NCBI RefSeq assembly: GCF_006439015.1
Contig: NZ_RCZG01000003.1
Coordinates: forward strand, 373,278 to 437,277
Direction: 5' to 3'
DNA length: 64,000 bases
Origin: Mycolicibacterium hodleri
GTDB taxonomy: Bacteria; Actinomycetota; Actinomycetes; Mycobacteriales; Mycobacteriaceae
A program made the translations under genes and the position numbers. Shown here one piece after another: positions 1 to 8,899 of this stretch. A model generated the notes under the pieces. It saw only the letters and a program-made list of their open reading frames with translations. It ran no database searches and had not been told where the DNA came from. Positions within the stretch are counted from its first letter, which is position 1; the number at the start of each line of letters is the position of its first letter.

Positions 1-82
1 GCTTCAGGCCGCCGTAGCCAAGGTCCGACAAGACGGCGAGGCCGGTCTCGAAGTAAGACTCCCGAGAGACCGTTCCTGCCAT
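1..82 (-). CDS. TetR-family regulator, N-terminal fragment
   Basis: Only the first 27 codons are inside the window; the gene continues beyond base 1. The reverse strand from the ATG at 82-80 reads MAGTVSRESYFETGLAVLSD and then LGYGGLK. This is the typical first helix of a TetR DNA-binding domain (R-x-x-Y/I-x-x-A/G-L-x-x-L-x-x-x-G-Y-x-x-x-x). The gene is divergent from the TetR gene at 270, and a palindromic AT-rich site lies between them. The ligand-binding domain cannot be seen, so no ligand or target can be proposed. The call rests on a short stretch. Confidence 0.6.
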   Translation of the reverse strand, partial: MAGTVSRESYFETGLAVLSDLGYGGLK

Positions 83-141
83 GGTGGGAAAGACTAGTTC
101 GCCCAGCTTCAAGACACCTGCGGGCGGCCCGGGAGATATGT

Positions 142-155
142 CGTAATTACGTAAT
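142..155. promoter_or_regulatory. Palindromic operator candidate between divergent TetR genes
   Basis: Two overlapping perfect 10-bp palindromes, CGTAATTACG (142-151) and ATTACGTAAT (146-155), sit in the otherwise GC-rich spacer between two divergent TetR genes. AT-rich palindromes in such spacers are often autoregulatory TetR sites. Binding is inferred only from position and symmetry. Confidence 0.45.
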
Positions 156-257
156 ATCCGGCCGATTACCCCTGATTGACGGCGATGATGGTTTGCTGGA
201 ATCGACGAATTTACGGCCCCGCAACCACTTCAGCTCTCGATGCCAGGTGGCGTGTGG

Positions 258-270
258 CACAATTTCACCG
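258..270 (+). promoter_or_regulatory. -10 element for a leaderless TetR transcript
   Basis: CACAAT (258-263), preceded by the extended -10 dinucleotide TG, ends six bases before the GTG at 270. Transcription would therefore begin at or near the start codon. No Shine-Dalgarno is visible before this GTG or before the alternative ATG at 240. Confidence 0.4.
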
Positions 271-905
271 TGCCATATACCGCGACCCGAGGCCCCGGCC
301 GTCCGCCCGCAGCGAAGGCGGCCGAGACGCGTGAGCGCATAGTGCACGCGGCGAGGGAAGTTTTCAGCGAACTCGGTTATGACGCCGCAACATTTCAGGC
401 GATCGCGATACGTGCAGATCTGACGCGGCCGGCTATAAATCACTACTTCGCCAGCAAGCGAGTGCTGTACGCGGAGGTGGTCGAGAAGACCAACGAGATG
501 GTGGTGGCCGCAGGCATGGCCAAGGCCGACGGTGAGACCTCACTGCTCAAACGGCTGTCCTCGTTCTTCGCCGCAGCAATGCAGGCCGATTCCCGCGATC
601 GTTCGGTCGCCGCGTTCCTGGTCACTTCGGTGTTGGAGTCGCAGCGCCACCCCGAGCTCAGCCGAGACGAGCACAACCTCCTCAAGACCTCCAGGGCGTT
701 CGTGACCTGGGCCGTTACCGACGCTCTGCAGCGTGGCGAACTGGTGACGGACACCGACGTGCCGACATTGGTCGAGATGCTCGTCGCCGTGATGTGGGGC
801 ATGGGCTTCTATGCAGGGTACGTCGGCGGACACGACGAGCTCAGCACCATCGTCGACAAGCTGGAGCTGCTGCTGGCGAACAAACTCTGGAAGCTTGCTG
901 AGTAA
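270..905 (+). CDS. TetR-family transcriptional regulator (Rv0144-like)
   Basis: A 211-residue regulator. Residues about 20-65 form the TetR helix-turn-helix, with the recognition segment ADLTRPAINHYFASKRVLY. The rest is a helical ligand-binding domain that I cannot assign to a ligand. The ATG at 240 gives a 10-residue longer protein. I chose GTG 270 because a -10-like CACAAT lies six bases upstream, which suits a leaderless transcript, and because the protein then begins MPYTATRGPGRP, a common start in this family. The next genes are a methyltransferase and an aldehyde dehydrogenase operon, the Rv0144-Rv0149 arrangement of Mtb. It may regulate itself, the divergent TetR gene or the operon downstream. 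Confidence 0.85.
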   Translation: MPYTATRGPGRPPAAKAAETRERIVHAAREVFSELGYDAATFQAIAIRADLTRPAINHYFASKRVLYAEVVEKTNEMVVAAGMAKADGETSLLKRLSSFFAAAMQADSRDRSVAAFLVTSVLESQRHPELSRDEHNLLKTSRAFVTWAVTDALQRGELVTDTDVPTLVEMLVAVMWGMGFYAGYVGGHDELSTIVDKLELLLANKLWKLAE

Positions 906-941
906 CTGAGAACCTTCCAAAATGGGCGAGCGGTGACGTAG

Positions 942-1955
<1,014 letters not shown>

Positions 1956-1981
1956 CCAGGGTCTATTCGCAGGCCTGTTCG

Positions 1982-1997
1982 CCAACCGGTTGGTTGG
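1982..1997. promoter_or_regulatory. Operator candidate, CCAACCGGTTGGTTGG
   Basis: A perfect 12-bp palindrome CCAACCGGTTGG (1982-1993) extended by TTGG lies 41 bases before the aldehyde dehydrogenase start. A 16-mer matching at 14 positions, CCAACCAGTTGATTGG, precedes the TetR gene at 42311. The AACNNGTT core resembles TetR sites such as the KstR motif. A shared regulator is inferred, not shown. Confidence 0.5.
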
Positions 1998-2037
1998 TTA
2001 GGATCGGGGAATTCCACGGGTCAGGAAGGACTCCCCC

Positions 2038-3456
2038 ATGACCACCGAAGCCGCAGAAGGTCACGCCCCGCCCACCGCAGCCGCCACCGCTGTCGACATT
2101 CCTGCCACCGTGGCCCGTCTCCGCAGGAGCTTCGCCAGCGGCCGCACCCGCGACGTCGATTGGCGCAAGCGGCAATTGGAGGCGCTGGAGAGGCTGGTCA
2201 CCGAGAACGAACCCGCCATCGCCGCGGCGCTCGAACAGGACCTGGGCCGCAAACCGTTCGAAGCGTGGCTGGCTGACATCGCCAGCACCGCGGGTGAGGC
2301 GGCCGATGCCGCCAAGAACGTCGGCAAGTGGACGAAGCGCAAGCACCGTCGGCTCGAGTTCTCCCAGCTGCCCGGCCGCGGCTGGATCGAATACGAGCCC
2401 TACGGCACGGTGTTGATCATCGGTGCATGGAACTTCCCCTTCGCCTTGACGCTCGGGCCCGCAGTCGGAGCCATCGCGGCGGGGAACACCGTCGTCCTCA
2501 AGCCGTCCGAGGTCTCTCCGGCGTCGTCCGCGCTGATGGCCGATCTGGTGCCGAAGTACCTGGACGGTGACGCGATCGTGGTCATCGAAGGCGACGGCGC
2601 GGTCAGCCAGGAGCTGATCGCGCAGGGCTTCGACCGGCTGTGCTTCACGGGCGGCACCGAGATCGGCCGAAAGGTCTATGAGAGCGCGGCGTCGCAACTC
2701 ACGCCGGTGACGCTCGAACTCGGTGGCAAGAGTCCCGTGATCGTCGCGGCGGACGCCGACGTCGCCGTCGCCGCCAAGCGCATCGCGTGGACCAAGCTGA
2801 TCAACTCGGGCCAGATCTGCATCGCGCCGGACTACGTGTTGGCCGACGCCAAGATCCGCGACGAGCTGGTCACCAAGATCGGCGAGGCCGTCGCGAGCTT
2901 CGAGGCGGGCAACTCGGGCGGCAAGCGCATCGTCAACGAACGTCACTTCGGGCGGCTGACCGCGGCGCTGGCCGCCACCAGCGGCAGGGTCGCGATCGGC
3001 GGTGGCTCGGATGCGGCCACCATCGAGATCCAGCCGACCGTCGTCGTCGACCCGGCGCTGGACGAGCCGTTGATGACCGACGAGATCTTCGGGCCCATTC
3101 TGCCAATCGTCACCGTCCAATCCCTGGACGAGGCAATTGATTTCGTCAATTCGCGGCCCAAGCCTCTGGCGGCCTATCTGTTCACCAAGAGCAAGGACGT
3201 GCGTGAACGGGTCATCAAGGAGGTGTCGGCGGGCGGCATGCTGGTCAACCACCTCCTGTTCCAGTTCTCGACCACCAAGCTGCCGTTCGGAGGAGTCGGG
3301 CCGTCGGGAATGGGCGCCTATCACGGAAAGTTCGGCTTCGAGGAGTTCAGCCACCGCAAGTCGGTGCTGACCAAGCCAACCCGACCCGACTTATCGGCCA
3401 TGATCTACCCGCCGTATACAGAGAAGGCGTGGAAGCTGGCGCGCAAGCTCTTCTGA
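2038..3456 (+). CDS. Class 3 aldehyde dehydrogenase (Rv0147-like)
   Basis: A 472-residue NAD(P)-dependent aldehyde dehydrogenase that oxidises aldehydes, often fatty aldehydes in this class, to acids. Visible motifs are the cofactor-binding GAWNFPF and FTGGTEIGRKV, the general base Glu in LELGGKSP, the catalytic Cys in NSGQICIAPDY, and EIFGPILPI. Length fits class 3 enzymes. A good Shine-Dalgarno, AGGAAGG, precedes the ATG. The first 18 residues are Ala/Thr-rich and probably disordered. It is followed closely by an SDR and a quinone oxidoreductase, as in Mtb Rv0147-Rv0149, suggesting one operon for lipid or aldehyde turnover. The palindrome at 1982 probably controls it. Confidence 0.93.
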   Translation: MTTEAAEGHAPPTAAATAVDIPATVARLRRSFASGRTRDVDWRKRQLEALERLVTENEPAIAAALEQDLGRKPFEAWLADIASTAGEAADAAKNVGKWTKRKHRRLEFSQLPGRGWIEYEPYGTVLIIGAWNFPFALTLGPAVGAIAAGNTVVLKPSEVSPASSALMADLVPKYLDGDAIVVIEGDGAVSQELIAQGFDRLCFTGGTEIGRKVYESAASQLTPVTLELGGKSPVIVAADADVAVAAKRIAWTKLINSGQICIAPDYVLADAKIRDELVTKIGEAVASFEAGNSGGKRIVNERHFGRLTAALAATSGRVAIGGGSDAATIEIQPTVVVDPALDEPLMTDEIFGPILPIVTVQSLDEAIDFVNSRPKPLAAYLFTKSKDVRERVIKEVSAGGMLVNHLLFQFSTTKLPFGGVGPSGMGAYHGKFGFEEFSHRKSVLTKPTRPDLSAMIYPPYTEKAWKLARKLF

Positions 3457-3505
3457 GCCAGTTCAACACTCACGCTTCAACGAAGATTCGAGAGATAGGA
3501 CAGCA

Positions 3506-4369
3506 ATGCCCGGAGTGCAGGATCGCGTCATCGTCGTCACCGGAGCCGGTGGTGGACTTGGACGTGAATACGCCCTGACCCTTGCCCGCGAGGGCGCCAG
3601 TGTCGTGGTCAACGACCTGGGTGGATCCCGCGACGGCTCGGGCGCCGGATCGGCGATGGCAGATCAGGTCGTCACGGAGATCAAGCAAGCTGGCGGCCGT
3701 GCGGTCGCCAACTACGACAGCGTCGCCGAGGCCGAGGGCGCCGAGAACATCATCAAGACGGCGATCGACGAGTTCGGTGCCGTGCACGGTGTGGTCAGCA
3801 ACGCGGGCATCCTGCGCGACGGCACGTTCCACAAGATGACGTACGAGAACTGGGATGCCGTCCTCAAGGTGCACCTGTACGGCGGGTACAACGTGCTGCG
3901 CGCGGCGTGGCCGCACTTCCGCGAGCAGAGCTTCGGCCGGGTGGTGGTCGCGACGTCGACCAGCGGGCTGTTCGGCAACTTCGGACAGGCCAACTACGGC
4001 GCCGCCAAGCTGGGCTTGGTCGGCCTGATCAACACGCTGGCGCAGGAAGGCGCGAAGTACGACATCAAGGCCAACGCCGTTGCGCCCATCGCTGCCACCA
4101 GGATGACGCAGGACATCCTGCCGCCCGAGGTCTTCGAGAAGCTGACGCCCGAGTACGTGGCGCCGGTGGTGGCCTACCTCTGCACGGAGGAACTGCCCGA
4201 CACCGATTCGATCTTCATCGTCGGCGGCGGCAAGGTTCAGCGCACGGCGCTGTTCCAGAACGACGGCGTGACGTTTGACAGCGTGCCGTCGGTCGACGAC
4301 GTAGCGGGCAAGTGGGGCGAGATAACCGACCTGTCGACGGCGCAGTCGGCCAACTTCAAGCTCGGCTGA
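3506..4369 (+). CDS. SDR, 3-hydroxyacyl-CoA dehydrogenase-like (Rv0148-like)
   Basis: A 287-residue short-chain dehydrogenase resembling the hydroxyacyl-CoA dehydrogenase part of peroxisomal multifunctional enzyme 2. The cofactor motif is TGAGGGLGRE (about residues 12-21), NDLGG follows strand 2, NAG is at 99-101, and the catalytic residues are Ser151 or Ser153 with Tyr164 and Lys168 in QANYGAAKLG. NAD(H) use is likely from the Asp after beta-2. The likely reaction is oxidation of (R)-3-hydroxyacyl-CoA or a related hydroxy-lipid. It lies 49 bases after the aldehyde dehydrogenase and 8 bases before the quinone oxidoreductase, in the order seen in Mtb. Confidence 0.9.
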   Translation: MPGVQDRVIVVTGAGGGLGREYALTLAREGASVVVNDLGGSRDGSGAGSAMADQVVTEIKQAGGRAVANYDSVAEAEGAENIIKTAIDEFGAVHGVVSNAGILRDGTFHKMTYENWDAVLKVHLYGGYNVLRAAWPHFREQSFGRVVVATSTSGLFGNFGQANYGAAKLGLVGLINTLAQEGAKYDIKANAVAPIAATRMTQDILPPEVFEKLTPEYVAPVVAYLCTEELPDTDSIFIVGGGKVQRTALFQNDGVTFDSVPSVDDVAGKWGEITDLSTAQSANFKLG

Positions 4370-4377
4370 CCCAACCA

Positions 4378-5352
4378 ATGAAGGCGCTTGTCGCGCAAGA
4401 GCTTTCCGGGCCGTCCGGCTTGGTCTACACCGACGTCGAGGATCTTGACGACGCCGCCGGAAACGGCATGGTGGTCGTCGACGTCGGTGCGGCCGGGGTC
4501 TGCTTCCCCGATCTGCTACTGATCAAGGGCGAGTATCAGCTGAAGCTGGATCCGCCGTTCGTGCCGGGGACCGAGGTCGCAGGAGTTGTGCGCTCGGCAC
4601 CTGACGATTCGGGTTTCACTGCAGGACAGCGGGTTTCAACGTTGACCATGCTGGGTGCCTGGGCCGAGCGCGTCGCCGTACCGGCGGCCGGCGTGACGCT
4701 CACGCCCGACGGCATCGACGACGGATCCGCGGTGTGCCTGCTGGGCAATTACTACACGATGTACTTCGCGCTGGAACGCCGCGCCGCCCTGCGAGCCGGG
4801 GAGACGGTCCTGGTGCTCGGATCGGCGGGCGGCGTCGGCACGGCCGCCATCCAGATCGCAAAGGCCATGGGCGCAAGGGTGATCGCGATGGTGCATCGAA
4901 CGGGCGCAGCGGATTTCGTGGAGTCGCTGGGTGCCGACGTGGTGTTGCCGCTGACCCCGGGCTGGGCTCAGGCGGTTCGCGACCACACCGACGGTCGCGG
5001 GGTGGACGTCGTCGTCGACCCCGTTGGTGGAAGTGTCTTCGACGACGCGATCCGGGTGCTGGCGACCGAGGGTCGGTTGTTGGTGCTGGGCTTCGCCTCG
5101 GGTGGCGGCATTCCCACCGTGAAGGTGAATCGGCTGCTGCTGCGCAACGTCAGCGTCGTCGGTGTCGGCTTGGGCGAGTTCGTCAATCGCACCCCCGGCG
5201 CCCAGGCGGAGATCGGCGCCGGGTTGGCGAAGCTCGTCGACGCTGGGCTGCGGCCGCCGCCGCCGGTGCGCTACCCACTGTCGGAGGGTCGGGCAGCGCT
5301 GGAAAGCCTGGCCGCCGGCGGGGTCAAGGGCAAGGTCGTGCTCGAGCCGTGA
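4378..5352 (+). CDS. Quinone oxidoreductase, zinc-free MDR family (Rv0149-like)
   Basis: A 324-residue medium-chain reductase of the NADPH:quinone oxidoreductase type. The N-terminal GroES-like domain contains GVCFPDLLLIKGEYQ and PFVPGTEVAG; the Rossmann domain contains LVLGSAGGVGTAAIQIAK. The cysteine set for zinc is absent, as expected for this branch. It probably reduces quinones, enones or enoyl thioesters with NADPH. The ATG at 4378 is preceded by the SDR stop eight bases earlier, and its own TGA overlaps the GTG of the next gene, so it is within a co-transcribed run. Confidence 0.9.
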   Translation: MKALVAQELSGPSGLVYTDVEDLDDAAGNGMVVVDVGAAGVCFPDLLLIKGEYQLKLDPPFVPGTEVAGVVRSAPDDSGFTAGQRVSTLTMLGAWAERVAVPAAGVTLTPDGIDDGSAVCLLGNYYTMYFALERRAALRAGETVLVLGSAGGVGTAAIQIAKAMGARVIAMVHRTGAADFVESLGADVVLPLTPGWAQAVRDHTDGRGVDVVVDPVGGSVFDDAIRVLATEGRLLVLGFASGGGIPTVKVNRLLLRNVSVVGVGLGEFVNRTPGAQAEIGAGLAKLVDAGLRPPPPVRYPLSEGRAALESLAAGGVKGKVVLEP

Positions 5353-6056
5353 GCCTGCCAAGGGCTTTGGCCTTCGACGTCTTCGGCACGGTCGTCGACT
5401 GGCGCACGAGCATCATCGGCGAGCTCGAGATGTTCGGCGAAACCCACGAGGTGGCCGAGGATTGGGCGAGCTTCGCCGATGACTGGCGCGGCGGCTACCC
5501 CGCGGCGATGGATCGCGTCCGCAGCGGTGAACTGCCATGGTTGAAGATCGACGCGCTGCACCGGCTGATCCTCGACGAACTCCTTGATCGAGCCGGCATC
5601 GGCGATCTGCCCGATGTGGACGTCGCACACCTCAATCTCGCCTGGCATCGGCTGGACCCATGGCCGGACACGGTGGATGGACTGACGCGCCTGAAGCGGC
5701 ACTTCGTCATCACGACGCTGTCCAACGGCAACGTGTCCCTGCTGACCAACATGGCCAAGAGGGCCGGGTTGCCCTGGGACTGTGTGGTTTCCGCGGAGCT
5801 GTTTCACCACTACAAGCCAGATCCCGAGGCGTACCTCGGCTGTGCGGATCTCCTCGACGTCGCGCCGGGTGAGCTGATGCTGGTGGCGGCGCACCCCAGC
5901 GACCTGCGGGCGGCGCGGGATGCGGGCTTGATGACCGCCTATGTCGCTCGTCCCATGGAACGGGGGCCCAACCGCAGGCCGCCGCGAGTGGAGGACGAAG
6001 AGTTCGACGTCACGGCCGATGACTTTCTGGACCTTGCTGCCAAACTTGGTGCATGA
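5349..6056 (+). CDS. HAD-superfamily hydrolase, haloacid dehalogenase type II
   Basis: A 235-residue HAD protein. The nucleophile is Asp10 in AFDVFGTVVDW; motif II is the Ser/Thr in TTLSNGN; the motif III Lys is in HHYKPDPEAYLGC; motif IV is in VAAHPSDLRAAR, with Asp in the usual place. The family includes 2-haloacid dehalogenases but also phosphatases, so the substrate is uncertain. The GTG start overlaps the preceding TGA (GTGA), and its own TGA overlaps the next ATG, so translation is coupled on both sides. It is not part of the Mtb Rv0144-0154 region as I recall it, so this is an accessory addition. Confidence 0.85.
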   Translation: MSLPRALAFDVFGTVVDWRTSIIGELEMFGETHEVAEDWASFADDWRGGYPAAMDRVRSGELPWLKIDALHRLILDELLDRAGIGDLPDVDVAHLNLAWHRLDPWPDTVDGLTRLKRHFVITTLSNGNVSLLTNMAKRAGLPWDCVVSAELFHHYKPDPEAYLGCADLLDVAPGELMLVAAHPSDLRAARDAGLMTAYVARPMERGPNRRPPRVEDEEFDVTADDFLDLAAKLGA

Positions 6057-6535
6057 ACACTGTCGAGACCCTGCTGGTGGCGATGGTCATCGCCATCGGC
6101 CTGATCGGCATTCTGGTGCCCCTGTTGCCTGGCAGCATCCTGGTGTTCGCGGCGATCGCGGTGTGGGCGTTCGTCGAGTCGACGACGATCGCGTGGGTCA
6201 CGTTCGGTGTCGCGACGGCGATCTTGGCAGGCGCGCTACTGGTGAAGTACCTGTGGCCGATGAAGCGGATGCGCAGCGCTGACGTCGGCACCTGGAGCTT
6301 GTTGGCGGGCGGTGTTCTTGGCATCGTCGGCTTCTTCGTGATCCCGGTGGTGGGGCTGGTCATCGGGTTCGTGCTGGGCGTCTTTCTCGCCGAGCTGGCG
6401 TTGCGCGGCAACACGAGGGTGGCGTGGGCGTCGACCAAGCACGCGATCAAGGGCGTTGCGCTCTCGGTCGGCGTCGAGTTGGCCGGTGCGCTGCTCGCCA
6501 CGACGGTGTGGGTGGCGGGGGTCTTCCTGGTTTGA
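6053..6535 (+). CDS. DUF456 membrane protein
   Basis: A 160-residue integral membrane protein of the DUF456 type with four or five hydrophobic segments: TLLVAMVIAIGLIGILVPLL, then a segment around VFAAIAVWAFV, then AWVTFGVATAILAGALLV, and two Gly-rich helices containing GVLGIVGFFVIPVVGLVIG. A typical glycine-zipper-like region precedes FVLGVFLAELA. Function of the family is unknown. It starts at an ATGA overlap with the dehalogenase gene. Confidence 0.8.
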   Translation: MNTVETLLVAMVIAIGLIGILVPLLPGSILVFAAIAVWAFVESTTIAWVTFGVATAILAGALLVKYLWPMKRMRSADVGTWSLLAGGVLGIVGFFVIPVVGLVIGFVLGVFLAELALRGNTRVAWASTKHAIKGVALSVGVELAGALLATTVWVAGVFLV

Positions 6536-6571
6536 GCGACGGGGCTGTAGCGGTCGTGGGAACATGCGGAA

Positions 6572-7738
6572 GTGACGTCGCCGGAGGACCCTGAGCAGCG
6601 GATAGCCGAGTTGCAGAAGCAGCTCGCCGACGCACGCCGCATCGCGGACTTGGAAAGGCAACTGGGCGAGGCACGGTCGCAGCAGCAGCCCGGGGCCGCG
6701 ACTTCTGCCGCCGATGTGTTCGCGGCGCTGAAACGCTTTCAATCCGACCGGGGAACCGGGTTCGGCGCCGGGATGGGCCGTTTTCCCCCCGCGCCGGTGG
6801 ACACCCGGCTCGCCGATGCGCCCCGCCGCATCCCGGCACGCTTCCTGTTGGCCGAACTCCTCCCGTTCCGCTGGTGGTATCTGGTCGCGTTCTTCGCGGT
6901 GGCCATCCCGCCGATTGCACTCTGGATCACCAACCCGGAATGGTTGGCGCCCGCCGCAGTGGCGGTGTTGATCGTGATCTACGGCTATCAGTTCTGGACT
7001 GCTCGGAAGAGGCTGGCACTGCTCAGGTGGGGTCGTGTCGCGCAGGTGATCAGTGGTGACATCGCCTCACAGGCAACCTATTACAGCGGTACGACGTGGT
7101 CGAACGTGTGGTTGCCGCAGGCCCACGGCTGGACCGTCACCCGCGACCTGTGGAGCGGACCGAGCACCAAGACGAGGGTGCGCTACGCGATCGACGGCTA
7201 CCAGGGCGAGATCACCCTGCGCGGCCGAGCGTATGACGACGGCGTCATCCTCGCCGATCAGCGACATCCGGAACGCGCCCTGTGCGTGAGCTCGTTCGCC
7301 TACGACCTGGACCGTGACGAGTCGGGCAACTGGGTCGGTCGGCTGCGGACCCGATTGATGGTCGGGATGGCCGCCTGGGTACTGATCGTCATCGGCTGGC
7401 TGGCCGTCGCCATCGGGATCAGCACCGGGGAGGCCAGCCAGCTACTGACGCAGGACACTTCGATCAGGCTGAGTCCCGGCGGCACCGCCACGGTCAACGA
7501 CAACGGTCCTCAGACGGTGTACTGCAATGACGGCCACCTCGTCGTCGGAGGCGGCAGCAACCCGGTCACGATCCATGGCCACTGCGCCAGTCTCGCGCTT
7601 TCGGGGATCGACGCGGTGGTCACCATCGACTCGGTCGACACCATCACACTCAACGGAATCGGCAACCACGTCACCTACCACTCGGGTACGCCTAGGATCG
7701 TCACAGGCGGGATCAACAACTCCGCCGACCGCGCGTGA
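6572..7738 (+). CDS. Membrane-anchored protein with C-terminal DUF3060 domain
   Basis: 388 residues starting at GTG. Residues about 5-40 form a predicted coiled coil (EQRIAELQKQLADARRIADL). A hydrophobic hairpin follows at about 105-145 (WWYLVAFFAVAIPPIALW and PAAVAVLIVIYGYQFW), then a soluble domain, a further membrane helix near 267-286 (MVGMAAWVLIVIGWLAVAIG), and a C-terminal beta-rich DUF3060 domain containing the repeat-like VYCNDGHLVVGGGSNPVTI and HGHCASLALSGIDAVVTI. DUF3060 proteins in mycobacteria are mostly exported or surface-associated with no known activity. The arrangement suggests the DUF3060 domain is outside the membrane. Function unknown. Confidence 0.75.
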   Translation: MTSPEDPEQRIAELQKQLADARRIADLERQLGEARSQQQPGAATSAADVFAALKRFQSDRGTGFGAGMGRFPPAPVDTRLADAPRRIPARFLLAELLPFRWWYLVAFFAVAIPPIALWITNPEWLAPAAVAVLIVIYGYQFWTARKRLALLRWGRVAQVISGDIASQATYYSGTTWSNVWLPQAHGWTVTRDLWSGPSTKTRVRYAIDGYQGEITLRGRAYDDGVILADQRHPERALCVSSFAYDLDRDESGNWVGRLRTRLMVGMAAWVLIVIGWLAVAIGISTGEASQLLTQDTSIRLSPGGTATVNDNGPQTVYCNDGHLVVGGGSNPVTIHGHCASLALSGIDAVVTIDSVDTITLNGIGNHVTYHSGTPRIVTGGINNSADRA

Positions 7739-7752
7739 AACGGAGGGTCTCC

Positions 7753-8073
7753 ATGTCCGAAACCAAGATCACCGTCGTCTATGACAACCCGACCGACCCC
7801 GAAGCCTTCGAAACCGCATACGGAGAAGAACAATTGGAGGCCGCCCGCAAGATTCCCGGCCACACCCGCTTCGAGGCGTCGAAGGTATGGCCCAAGGAGG
7901 ACGGCTCCCCCACCCCCGCCTACCGGATGATCGACCTCTACTACCCGGACTACGACGCGGCCTGCCTGGCGGTGACCACACCGGAGGCGGGGGCGTTCTT
8001 CCAGGCCATGGGGCAACTGTCCACCGGTGGGGTGCGCGTGCTGATGTCCGACGTCGACGTTCCGCGCGACTGA
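7753..8073 (+). CDS. EthD-like small ferredoxin-fold protein
   Basis: A 106-residue protein of the EthD/dimeric alpha-beta barrel type: KITVVYDNPTDPEAFETAYG, then an EEQLEAARKIPGHTRFEA helix-strand pair and a final strand GVRVLMSDVDV. Related proteins help alkyl ether or quinone metabolism, but the family is broad and most members have no known role. A Shine-Dalgarno GGAGGG lies seven bases upstream. It ends one base before the convergent ptbB gene. Confidence 0.75.
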   Translation: MSETKITVVYDNPTDPEAFETAYGEEQLEAARKIPGHTRFEASKVWPKEDGSPTPAYRMIDLYYPDYDAACLAVTTPEAGAFFQAMGQLSTGGVRVLMSDVDVPRD

Positions 8074-8074
8074 C

Positions 8075-8899
8075 CTACCCCAGCAGGTAATCGCGCAGTC
8101 GCGCCACCTGATCGGCCGTCACGCCGAGCGACTCGAGGTAGTCGGCCGACGATCCGTACTCGGCGTCGATCGTGCGCTTGGCGGCATCGAGGTACTCCTC
8201 GCGCACCCCAAGCACTTCGTCGCCCAGTCGGGCCTCGGCGAACGTGACGATCTCCGGTGTGGTCGTCTCCTCGGCGCGGTTGCGAATCGATTCGAGAATC
8301 CGCTCGCGTAGTTGCGGAACCGCTGCGTTGCTTCGCAAGAAGTCGGCCAGGATCGCCTCGCGCGGCACCCCGACGGTCTCCAGCACCAACGCGACCGTCA
8401 GGCCCGTGCGGTCCTTGCCTGCGAAACAGTGCGTAATCACCGAGCGCCGCTCCGCCAGCAGTGAAATGACCTGTCGCACCGCCGTTTGCGCGCCGGGTAG
8501 CGTCGGAAAGCGCTCGTATTCCTCAATCATGAAACGTGAAGCCGCCAGCGCTACATCCTCGTCGTCGGGCTTGGCGGTCATCATCTTCTCGAACGCACTC
8601 TCGTGCGGAGCGTCGGGCTGATCGGCAGCCAGTTCGTGGAACGGCAAGAGGTGTACCGCCACCCCGTCGGGTACCTGACCGGGGCCGCGCCGCTCCACCT
8701 CGCGCAGCGACCGTAGGTCGGCGACGGCACCGATCCCGAACTGCACCATGGCCGTACGGCCCACTTCGTCCAACCGGCTGAGCTCACTGGAGCGGAAGAA
8801 TCGACCCGGTCGGATGCCCGTTTCCTCCGCGACGTCGCGGAAGTTCCATGCCCCCGAAAGTTCGTCCCCTGTGGAAACGCTGCTGCCCGTAGAGACCAC
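8075..8899 (-). CDS. ptbB: Protein tyrosine/lipid phosphatase PtpB-type
   Basis: A 274-residue phosphatase matching Mtb Rv0153c (MptpB). The P-loop is HCFAGKDRTG at residues 157-166, with nucleophile Cys158 and the Lys162-Asp163 pair that marks the atypical, triple-specificity branch acting on phosphotyrosine and phosphoinositides. The N-terminal NFRDVAEETGIRPGRFFRS is also diagnostic. In pathogens the protein is secreted; in an environmental species its role is open. The GTG start overlaps the last base of the fadE2 TAG, indicating coupled translation downstream of fadE2. Gene order fadE2-ptbB is as in Mtb. Confidence 0.93.
   Translation of the reverse strand: MVSTGSSVSTGDELSGAWNFRDVAEETGIRPGRFFRSSELSRLDEVGRTAMVQFGIGAVADLRSLREVERRGPGQVPDGVAVHLLPFHELAADQPDAPHESAFEKMMTAKPDDEDVALAASRFMIEEYERFPTLPGAQTAVRQVISLLAERRSVITHCFAGKDRTGLTVALVLETVGVPREAILADFLRSNAAVPQLRERILESIRNRAEETTTPEIVTFAEARLGDEVLGVREEYLDAAKRTIDAEYGSSADYLESLGVTADQVARLRDYLLG

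Noticed and set aside
1963-3354. Long antisense open frame of 463 codons opposite the aldehyde dehydrogenase gene
   Set aside because: High-GC third positions keep the opposite strand open. The plus frame has complete family motifs; the antisense product has none.
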